From Actinostola sp. cb2023 (taxonomy: Eukaryota > Cnidaria > Anthozoa > Actiniaria > Actinostolidae), in assembly GCA_033675265.1 (NCBI GenBank), contig JAUJYZ010001255.1, forward strand, positions 756,665 to 820,664: 64,000 nucleotides of DNA, written 5' to 3'. The notes below the pieces were generated by a model. That model saw only the letters and a program-made list of their open reading frames with translations. It had not been told where the DNA came from and did no database searches. Shown here piece after piece: positions 55,845-64,000 of the stretch; the first letter of the stretch is position 1, and each line of letters opens with the position of its first letter. The position numbers and the translations under genes were made by a program.

Positions 55845-56165
55845 TCTGTCTATTCTTTGGTCTGTCTATTCTTTGGTCTGTCTATTCTTTGGTCTGTAAC
55901 GGGCTGGTCTGTCTATTCTTTGGTCTGCATGTCTATTCTTTTGGTCTGTCTAGTCTTTGGTCTGTCTACCTTTTTTGGCCTGTCTAGTCTTTGGCCTGTC
56001 TAGTCTTTGAGCCTGTCTAGTCTTTGGTCTGTCTAGTCTTTGGTCTGTCTGTTCTTTGGTCTGTCTGTTCTTTGGTCTGTCTGTTCTGTCTGTTCAAACA
56101 ACATATCATGCATTTACAACTAATTTGGTCTGTCTGTTCTTTGGTCTGTCTGTTCTTTACACTAA
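55845..56165. repeat. 16 bp minisatellite TCTTTGGTCTGTCTRT (left block)
   Basis: Units of TCTTTGGTCTGTCTAT and TCTTTGGTCTGTCTGT with AGCCTG and TTTTGGCC variants, beginning right after GTGTAAAATCACGTCTGTCT. Confidence 0.9.
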
Positions 56166-57490
56166 TGTGAACTTGTTCTGTACCTGTGGTTCTACTTCAG
56201 TCTGGCTATTGTTTGCTCCGTACCTCGTTCTTTGGTCTGTCTGTTCTTTGTGTCTGTACTGTTCTTTGGTCTGTCTGTTCTTTGCTTGGTCTGTCTAAAG
56301 TACTTTGATGTCTGTCTGTTCTTCTGGTCTGTCTGTAATTATGGTCTGTCGTCTGTTTGGTCTGTCTGTTCTTTGGACTTTTTGTTCTTTGGTCTGTCTG
56401 CTTCAGAAGGTCTTGAACTTTTCTTTGGTCTGTCTGTTCTTTGGTCTGTCTGTTCTTTGGTCTGTCTGTTCTTTGGTCTGTCTTTTCTTTGGTCTGTCAG
56501 GTTCTTTGGTCTGTCTGTTCTTTGGTCTGTCTGTTCTTTGGTCTGTCTACAATGTTTGGTCTGTCTGTTTTTTGGTCTGTAAACTAATCTTTGGTCTGTC
56601 TGAAAAGGTTGGTCAAGTCTGTTCTTTGGTCTGTCTAGTTCTTTGGTCTGTCTATTCTTTGGCTGTCTATTCTTTGGTCTGTCTATTCTTTGGTCTGTCT
56701 ATTCTTTGGTTATGTCTATTCTTTGGTCTGTCTATTCTTTGTCTGTCAATGTTCTTGTGTGTACTGTGCAAGTCGGTTCTTTGGTCTGTCTGTTCTTTGG
56801 TCTGTCTGTTCTTTGGTCTGTCTGTTATTCAAGGTAAGTCTGTTCTTTGGTCTATCTATGAATGAATTATATAAGATTGGTCGATGTTGTTTTAAGAATT
56901 CTGTTATTTTCACGGATGATTGCGAGTTCTTTGGTCTGTATTGAAGTCTTTGCATTACTGTACACTAATTCTTTCTAATTGTCTGTTTTTGAATGCTGTT
57001 GTGTCTTTTGTCTGTCTGTTATACGGTTGAATAAGTTCCCCGGTATAAGCCCCTGTTCCCTGATTATAAGCCCACCTGTCTGCTAACAGTCTGTCCCCCC
57101 CTTGGTAAGCCCCTGTCCTTTGGTCTCCCCTGTTGGGGTACCGTATACAGGAACAATTATCTGTCAATAGATTTAGGTCTGTCTGTTTTTTTTTCTTTGG
57201 TCTGTCTGTTCTTTGGTCTGTCTGTTCTTTCGTCTGTCTGTTCTTTGGTCTGTTATCTAATCATTGTGGTCTGTCTGTTCTTTGGAACTGTCTGTTCTTT
57301 GTTCTGTCTGTTCTTTTATCTGTCAGGTTATAAGCCCATGTCTGTTCTTATGGTCTGTCTATTCAGTTGGTCTGTCGGGATTCTTTGGTCTGTCTATTCT
57401 TTGCATGTCTGTCTGTTCGTTTGTCTGTCTGTCCTTTGGTCTGTAATAATAATCTTTGGTCTGTCTGTGTAAAATCACGTCTGTCTATTC
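56166..57490. other. Hybrid of the TCTTTGGTCTGTCTRT array and the unique flank 54455-55840
   Basis: Short blocks of the upstream unique sequence recur here in the same order, separated or overwritten by array words. Anchors (source then hybrid) are TTGTTTGCTCCGTACCTCGT (54473, 56209), AGTCGGT after GTGTACTG (55083, 56770), ATCTATGAATGAATTATATA (55189, 56853), ATACGGTTGAATAAGT (55366, 57020), GGGGTACCGTATACAGGAAC (55486, 57134) and GTAAAATCACGTCTGTCT (55818, 57467). The offset shrinks gradually from about 1.74 to 1.65 kb. Confidence 0.8.
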
Positions 57491-57826
57491 TTTGGTCTGT
57501 CTATTCTTTGGTCTGTCTATTCTTTGGTCTGTCTATTCTTTGGTCTGTCTATTCTTTGGTCTGTCTGTTCTTTGGTCTGTCTGTTCTTTGGTCTGTCTGT
57601 TCTTTGGTCTGTCTGTTCTTTGGTCTGTCTATTCTTTGGTCTGTCTATTCTTTGGTCTGTCTATTCTTTGGTCTGTCTATTCTTTGGTCTGTCTATTCTT
57701 TGGTCTGTCTATTCTTTGGTCTGTCTATTCTTTGGTCTGTCTATTCTTTGGTCTGTCTATTCTTTGGTCTGTCTATTCTTTGGTCTGTCTATTCTTTGGT
57801 CTGTCTATTCTTTGGTCTGTCGCTTC
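57491..57826. repeat. 16 bp minisatellite TCTTTGGTCTGTCTRT (right block)
   Basis: About 21 uniform units, mostly the TAT variant with a central run of TGT variants. It ends about 210 bp before the first myosin exon. Cys/Leu/Val/Ser frames are by-products. Confidence 0.95.
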
Positions 57827-58037
57827 AGTGACAATTGTTTGTATGTTTATTACGTTTCTTTATGTGTTTGCTTGTTGTCGTGATTGTTAACGTTTTGCAT
57901 GTTTGTCTGTCTGTCGATGTGTTTGTTTGTTTTCTTATTTGTTTACTTGTGTGATTGCTACGTTCATTTATGTGTTTCTTTCAATATCAATGATCGTTTC
58001 AGTACTGATAATTGTTCTTCAATTCCAATCATCCCAG

Positions 58038-58746
58038 GTTGTTCCAGCCATGTCGTTCCTGGTTCCAGGCGAATACGTCTGGTTGGAGGGGAATCGAAAC
58101 GAGACTGAGTTTAACGTCCCTATTGGTGCATGTGTCGAGTCGGTGGATGCGTCTGTAGTCGTCGTCAAGGATGATAAAGGACGGGTGAGCATCACTCACA
58201 ATCAACATTAACAACATTATACTGAACATTCTCAGCCTTCAACGTGCGTTCATCTTGACAATCTCTTGCGCGCAACATGAGCCAACTTATTGAAGTACAA
58301 TGCGATGCTACTTCTGCAACATTGCGTGCAATATTGCAGAAGTGGACACACATTACATTTAAAATCGGCATGTTGCCAGCAATATATATTGCGCGCAATT
58401 TTCACGGGGCCGGAACTCCCCATGTGAAAAGGGCGGGAATGATGGTCGTCTCTTTTACGGGTGTAAATTAAGGTTTTTGGTATCCCTTAGTATAGGGTGT
58501 TCACGCACGAAGGAACGCCAATATTTTTAGCCATTAAGGTATCATTTAGGGTTGTTCGTGAAGATATAAAAACGACCTATATTGTGTTGGTGGTCTAGAC
58601 CGATCAGGCAGGAAATCTGTAATATTTCTGGTTTAGAATGGTATCTTTAGGAGTCAAATAACGCTTGAGCCATGCACAGAATAGTCTCCTTTAGGGGTTA
58701 ATTTAGTTCAAGTTTTCCGATGATCATCCCCGCCCCTATCACATGG

Positions 58747-58787
<41 letters not shown>

Positions 58788-61700
58788 CAGGAGCAATTTT
58801 GCACCGTGTATCTGTATCTCAGTCTGAGACTACTCTATAAAGTTCGAGGTTTTTTTCTTTCAAATTTCTGATATGAAGTGTCACACTTTAGCTTGACAAC
58901 CTTACAGATCGCATAGTTGGGATGTTATCATGTCTAGTATTTGCCGTATTTATGTGATGTCATTTTGTAGAAAATCGAGATCCAACGATCAGAAGCCGAG
59001 AGTCTTGCTCGTATGCATCCAGGCAGCATAAAGGATGTCCAAGACATGGTATGGTTCCGTGCTGAACACTGATGGAGCATTTGATTGATTACTCTTGTCT
59101 CGCAGAGTCTCTGTCAAACTCTCTGAATTTGAGAGCCTCGAAGCAGCGAGGAAACGACGACAGGCGCAGATGCTACGAATCCCACTATGACGCGGACAGG
59201 GTCACGTGTCACCCTCTTGAAATAAAGTCATTTATTATAAACATGTCAAATTGAAACGACCAATCAACGAAGCAGCAGGATCATTTAACAAATTTCGCTG
59301 ATTGGTCGATTGTATTTGACATGTTTGACAGCTGTCATAATTAGGTGTCTGCATGAAAGTGAGATTTGCAACGTCTGTGACCAGAGGATCTCCAAAATTC
59401 TCGGTAGAGAGACAGAGACAGAGAGAGGAAGAGAGAGAAAGAGAGAGACAGAGAGAGACAGAGAGAGACAGAGAGAGGAAGAGAGAGAGACAGAGAGAGA
59501 CAGAGAGAGGAAGAGAGAGAGAGACTGAGAGAGAGAGAGGAAGAGAGAGAGAGAGTTTCACAGAGACTGGTATTGATTGATTGGTTGACGTAAGTTTAGT
59601 GAAAGTGAAATTGTAAACGTTATTGACTTGACCTATTGCTTTATGCTTAAAAGATTCAACTTGGAGATTTAAGTGAAGCGGGGATTCTAAGGAACCTTTT
59701 GATACGATATCAAACAGCACAAATCTATGTAAGTAGTAGTCAGCACATATAAAGCCAGGGTAAAGTAGTGTTGCAGATCAGATAATAATTGTGATGATGT
59801 TAATGCTGATGCCGCTGATGATGATGATGTTGATGATGATGTTGATGCTGTTGTTGTTGATGATGACGATGCTAGTGTCAATGGTGTTGATGATGATGCT
59901 GTTGTTGATGATGATGATGATTATGATGTTGATGATGATGATGTTGTTGATGATGATGATGATGATTTTGATGATGATGATTATTAGATCGATGCAAGAG
60001 GATGGCCAAACGTAACGCACATTCACCGGCAAACTTGCTTCCCTTCATCTTAATTACTAATATATTCATGCGGTTTATTTCAGACGTACATTGGTTCAGT
60101 TCTAGTAGCTGTCAACCCCTACATGTTCTTCCCTATCTACGATAACTCGTACATCAACAAGTACCAGGGAAAGGAGCTAGGTAGTCTACCGCCACACGTA
60201 TTTGCTACAGCCGAACAAGCTTACAGTCTCATGAAGAGAGAGGAGCATAACCAGTGCATAATCATCAGGTATTGTTCTTTTGGATCAGATAAAGTCGATT
60301 ATAACCATCTCGTATGCGACCATGAATGCATGCACCCTTGTTGACAGGCAAGATGGACATATACAGGGCCGTGCACACACGATGGCCAGACGGGAATTCT
60401 CCGTACAATATGTTTTTGCTTTCCACTTTTTATCCGACGTTTCAAAGTACCAAGATTTTCAAAAGAGCATTTTCTTTACGTCGGTCACTACAGACGTTTG
60501 TCCACCCTGTGAGGGAGGAGGGGAGGGGAGGCACTTTAGGAGATGTATCGATGATGTAAGAGAGAGACGTAGCAACAAGTTGATTTAATTGGCAAGTGGT
60601 TGCTTGCGAGTAGTGGGTGCTTGCGAGTAGTGGGTGCTTGCGAGTAGTGGGTGCTTGCGAGTAGTGGGTGCTTGCGAGTAGTAGGTGCTTGTGAGTAGTG
60701 GGTGCTTGTGAGTAGTAGGTGCTTGCGAGTAGTAGGTGCTTGCGAGTAGTGGGTGCTTGCGAGTAGTGGGTGCTTGCGAGTAGTAGGTGCTTGCGAGTAG
60801 TGGGTGCTTGTGAGTAGTAGGTGCTTGTCAGTAGTGGGTGCTTGTGAGTAGTAGGTGCTTGCGAGTAGTAGGTGCTTGCGAGTAGTAGGTGCTTGCGAGT
60901 AGTGGGTGCTTGCGAGTGGTAGGTGCTTGTGAGTAGTAGGTGCTTGTCAGTAGTGGGTGCTTGTGAGTAGTAGGTGCTTGCGAGTAGTAGGTGCTTGCGA
61001 GTAGTGGGTGCTTGCGGGTAGTAGGTGCTTGCGAGTAGTAGGTGCTTGCGAGTAGTGGGTGCTTGCGGGTAGTAGGTGCTTGCGAGTAGTGGGTGCTTGT
61101 GAGTAGTGGGTGCTTGGGAGTAGTGGGTGCTTGCGAGTAGTGGGTGCTTGCGAGTAGTGGGTGCTTGCGAGTAGTGGGTGCTTGTGAGTAGTGGGTGCTT
61201 GCGAGTAGTGGGTGCTTGCGAGTAGTGGGTGCTTGCGAGTAGTGGGTGCTTGCGAGTAGTGGGTGCTTGCGAGTAGTGGGTGCTTGTGAGTAGTGGGTGC
61301 TTGCGAGTAGTGGGTGCTTGCGAGTAGTGGGTGCTTGCGAGTAGTGGGTGCTTGTGAGTAGTAGGTGCTTGCGAGTAGTGGGTGCTTGCGAGTAGTGGGT
61401 GCTTGCGAGTAGTGGGTGCTTGTTAGTAGTGGGTGCTTGCGAGTAGTGGGTGCTTGCGAGTAGTGGGTGCTTGTGAGTAGTGGGTGCTTGCGAGTAGTGG
61501 GTGCTTGCGAGTAGTGGGTGCTTGCGAGTAGTGGGTGCTTGTGAGTAGTGGGTGCTTGCGGGTAGTGGGTGCTTGCGGGTAGTGGGTGCTTGTGAGTAGT
61601 GGGTGCTTGTGAGTAGTGGGTGCTTGCGGGTAGTGGGTGCTTGCGAGTAGTGGGTGCTTGCGAGTAGTAGGTACTTGCGAGTAGTGGGTGCTTGCGAGTA

Positions 61701-62318
61701 GTGGGTGCTTGCGAGTAGTGGGTACTTGCGAGTAGTGGGTGCTTGCGAGTAGTGGGTGCTTGCGAGTAATGGGTGCTTGCGAGTAGAGGGTGCTTGTGAG
61801 TAGTGGGTGCTTGCGAGTAGTAGGTGCTTGCGAGTAGTGGGTGCTTGCGAGTAGTGGGTGCTTGTGAGTAGTGGGTGCTTGCGAGTAGTGGGTGCTTGTG
61901 AGTAGTGGGTGCTTGCGAGTAGTGGGTGCTTGCGAGTAGTGATAGTATAGATAGGTTCAATTGGTTTTGCGCGTTTTCATCTGTTTTTGATGTCTCTAGT
62001 GGAGAGAGTGGCGCAGGCAAAACTGAGTCAACCAAGATTATTTTACAATACCTGGCTGCTGTAAGTGGACAGCATTCTAAAATTGAACAACAAATCCTGG
62101 ATGCGAATCCAATACTTGAAGGTAAGGATGATGGTGTTGCAGATGAAGAATTAAGAACATGACGATGGCAATGGTAGAGATCGATGATGGCGACGATGAT
62201 GTTGATGATGTTGATGATCGTGTTGTTGATAATGGTTGTGATGATGATGATGATGATGATTGATTGATTCATTGATTGATTCATTAATTGATTGATTGAT
62301 TGATTGATTCATTGATTC

Positions 62319-62357
<39 letters not shown>

Positions 62358-62362
62358 CATTA

Positions 62363-62401
<39 letters not shown>

Positions 62402-62734
62402 CATTGATTGATTCATTGATTCATTCATTAATTGATTGATTCATTGATTGATTGATCGATTGATTGATTGATTGATTGATTCATTGATGGTTGCAATGAC
62501 GTACAAGAGCATAATCATGTAGCATGATCTCTATAGGCCACCGTGATATGGTTTTCCCTTCAAAATCTATATTTTGTGTGTTTGTATTTAGCCTTTGGTA
62601 ACGCAAAGACATTGCGTAATGACAACTCAAGTCGGTTTGGTAAATACATCGACATCCACTTTAACAAGTCAGCGGTGATCGAAGGAGCAAAGATTGATCA
62701 ATATCTGCTGGAGAAATCTCGAATTGTCAATCAG
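58038..62734 (+). CDS. Unconventional myosin, class VII-like, N-terminal motor exons (gene continues past window)
   Basis: Six exons join in phase: 58038-58184 (ATG at 58050), 58971-59048, 59654-59728, 60084-60268, 62000-62121 and 62592-62734, about 246 residues. The start [13 protein letters not shown] is the SH3-like lead of MyTH4-FERM myosins. Then come [54 protein letters not shown], the P-loop [32 protein letters not shown], switch [17 protein letters not shown] and [13 protein letters not shown]. The catalytic residues of P-loop and switch I are intact. Wording fits class VII or a close relative better than XV or V. The head, IQ and tail exons are not in the window. An acceptor before the ATG implies an upstream non-coding exon. 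A 1.35 kb minisatellite lies in the intron before the P-loop exon. Confidence 0.88.
58185..58970. other. Myosin intron 1 of coding region: hairpin and poly-C tract
   Basis: CTTCTGCAACATTGC/GCAATATTGCAGAAG at about 58311-58343 forms a near-perfect hairpin. A poly-C run of nearly 40 bases lies at about 58749-58786. No gene. Confidence 0.6.
59049..59653. other. Myosin intron: inverted repeat and GAGAGACAGA array
   Basis: ACATGTCAAATTGAAACGAC CAATCA (about 59240) pairs with TGATTGGTCGATTGTATTTG ACATGT (about 59299). 59406-59555 is a (GAGAGACA)n-type purine array; its mirror frames are by-products. Confidence 0.7.
59787..59990. repeat. (GAT)n / GTTGATGATGATG array
   Basis: Trinucleotide array in the myosin intron between 59728 and 60084, with TGTTGATGATGATGTTGATG blocks. 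Confidence 0.9.
60593..61945. repeat. 17 bp minisatellite GTGGGTGCTTGCGAGTA
   Basis: About 79 units of GTGGGTGCTTGCGAGTA with AGTAGGT, CTTGTGAG and CGGGTAG variants. It has the same 17 bp period as the PEX11-intron array and similar GGTG-C-T composition. About 300 bp upstream (60298) ACCATCTCGTATGCGACCA resembles the CTCTCGTATGCGACCACC end of the 22425 element. The 445-codon [17 protein letters not shown] frame on the - strand is a by-product. Confidence 0.95.
62170..62490. repeat. (GAT)n then (TGAT/TCAT) array
   Basis: GATGATGATG words followed by TGATTGATTGATTCAT tetranucleotide repeats in the myosin intron between 62121 and 62592. Confidence 0.9.
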
Positions 62735-63199
62735 GTCAGTTCCTTTAAGGCGTAGCGCGCCATGACGTTTAGCGCAAGACTTTTGAGGGGGTTATTGAAG
62801 GAGAGTATAGGAAAGGGGTTGTGCTTCAATCAAGCTTTAAGTGGAAAAACACTGCAAATTCATTGCAAATGTCCAAAACGTTTATATAACATCTTTATTG
62901 GAATAAATAATACATTAAGTAATATTATTATTCAAAAGGGTTACAACAAAGAGGAACCAAATCCCCATATCGAAGTTATACCCCCATAAATATATACTAT
63001 CAGTAACAGTATCAGTATCAGTAACAACGAAGTCATATCGACAAAAACGTAACGAGACAGTTCTTAGCAACCCAAACTGAAAATGGTTATCAAAAGTTTC
63101 GTCTTTTCATCAGAGTCGGATTGATGGCAACTTAGTGGCGTTTTCACGTCGAACTGAACTGCTTTCAGTAAGAACGGTTTTAAACTGAGTTGACTCCTA
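62735..63199. other. Presumed myosin intron sequence before the GPCR
   Basis: No further myosin exon is found here. The GPCR 3' UTR (- strand) probably occupies part of it. Nothing else seen. Confidence 0.5.
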
Positions 63200-64000
63200 T
63201 CAATTCAACGATAACACTTTTTTAAGCATGGCTAAAATCGACTGTCGAAAGTCTTGTCTCTTCCAGCAATATATGATGGGGTTAATACTACTACCAGTGA
63301 ACTGGATGACCAATGTTAGAATCAAACTACCAAGTAATGAGGCATTTGGTTTCTCTATGTTAAAAAATGTTTCTGTAACAATACCAACTGGTATAAAACA
63401 GAGAATGGAGACTCCAATCACATAGCCCATGGTAACTGCTCGTTTGGTTTGCGAGGCAGTTTCGGTAGATATAGCAACCGCAGCTTGTTGGGACTGGATT
63501 TGGCGGCGATGATGTCGTACTAGGAGAAGGATTTTCAAGTACGTCGTCCCGATTGCGGAGCAAGCAAGAAACCAAGCGAAAAATCCAATTCCCTGTGAAA
63601 CTCTGAAGCTATAGATAGATAAACTCATGTTTCCAATCCAAAACATCCAGGTACACAGACAAACAACGTAGGCTCTGGAGTGAGTGACTAGTGTGAGGTA
63701 TCTGAGAGGGAAGAAAAGAGCAATGTATCTCTCGCAGCTTACAACAGCCATGCAAGTCACAGAGCATGAAGCACAAAGACCAGCGCAAAAGATAAACGCA
63801 TCGATGTACTTGCAGTGAAATAAAGCATCTTTGTCGATGATGATAAAAGTTATAAAAGGCTGAACAACGGTTCCAACTAAGAAATCAGCCAATGCCAGCG
63901 ATGCAATGAGAATATTCGCAGGAGTGTAAAGCGAAGGTGTCCTGACGATAGCCAGTAAGACCAAAGCGTTACCGATCACGCAAACTGGCAAGGAAACTAA
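63200..64000 (-). CDS. Class A (rhodopsin-like) G-protein-coupled receptor, partial at window edge
   Basis: A single uninterrupted - strand frame of about 266 codons remains open at 64000, so the N-terminus is outside the window. Hallmarks are TM1 GNALVLLAIV, TM2 LIASLALADFLVG, the ECL1/TM3 cysteine in FHCKYIDAF, TM3 end SCERYIALFFPL (CERY in place of DRY), TM6 CFIPVGIV and TM7 NPIIYCWKRQDFR, with a short C-tail ending VLSLN. The lack of introns and these motifs resemble the large cnidarian sets of amine/adenosine/melanocortin-like orphan receptors. The ligand cannot be told from this sequence. It lies on the strand opposite the myosin gene, which appears to continue beyond it, so it is probably nested in a myosin intron. 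Confidence 0.88.
   Translation of the reverse strand, partial: LVSLPVCVIGNALVLLAIVRTPSLYTPANILIASLALADFLVGTVVQPFITFIIIDKDALFHCKYIDAFIFCAGLCASCSVTCMAVVSCERYIALFFPLRYLTLVTHSRAYVVCLCTWMFWIGNMSLSIYSFRVSQGIGFFAWFLACSAIGTTYLKILLLVRHHRRQIQSQQAAVAISTETASQTKRAVTMGYVIGVSILCFIPVGIVTETFFNIEKPNASLLGSLILTLVIQFTGSSINPIIYCWKRQDFRQSILAMLKKVLSLN

Noticed and set aside
55845..57826. CRISPR-like array of regularly spaced repeats
   Set aside because: Units are directly adjacent with no unique spacers of constant length, the genome is animal, and there are no cas genes; the same applies to the 72, 77, 110 and 117 bp arrays.
60947..62284. 445-codon [14 protein letters not shown] repeat protein
   Set aside because: Translation of the 17 bp minisatellite inside a myosin intron.

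Overview
The window is eukaryotic and looks like a non-vertebrate metazoan, most likely an anthozoan cnidarian (coral or sea anemone). The reasons are short coding exons with canonical GT-AG introns, animal-only genes such as WDR93, a MyTH4-FERM-class myosin head and a rhodopsin-class GPCR, a Penelope-like retroelement, a transposon-like multicopy protein family I associate with cnidarians, and a very dense load of MITEs and tandem repeats. The phylum call is inference; no phylogeny was run.

Layout. (1) 1-34.3 kb: the 3' portion of a + strand DMX-like / rabconnectin-3-alpha gene. I could join 31 exons (1642-34311) with consistent phases at every junction, giving about 2,864 residues; the N-terminal exons lie before the window. 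Its introns carry a Penelope-like fragment, many TIR elements and long minisatellites. (2) 34.3-36.8 kb: intergenic, between convergent genes. (3) 36.85-41.79 kb: a complete three-exon PEX11 gene on the - strand (229 residues). (4) 42.24-53.42 kb: a complete 12-exon WDR93 gene on the + strand (704 residues), head-to-head with PEX11 across 453 bp, an arrangement also found at human 15q26.1. A decayed transposon-like ORF sits in its fourth intron. (5) 53.4-58.0 kb: repeat-rich intergenic DNA. (6) 58.05-62.73 kb: the first six coding exons of a class VII-like unconventional myosin motor, continuing past the window. (7) 63.2-64.0 kb: a - strand class A GPCR, open at the window edge and apparently nested in a myosin intron.

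The genes have unrelated jobs: V-ATPase assembly and endosomal acidification, peroxisome division, a ciliary WD-repeat protein, an actin motor and a receptor. The only likely regulatory link is the shared PEX11/WDR93 promoter region.

The most striking non-genic signals are: two places where a unique flank reappears interleaved with the words of a neighbouring tandem array (51.07-51.24 kb and 56.2-57.5 kb), most simply consensus artefacts; a set of minisatellites that look like overgrown internal repeats of one transposon family; a 1.34 kb fold-back inside one of those arrays; minisatellites that contain or abut splice sites; and a dispersed short CCCTGTGG-type motif. I did not find a new multi-gene system.
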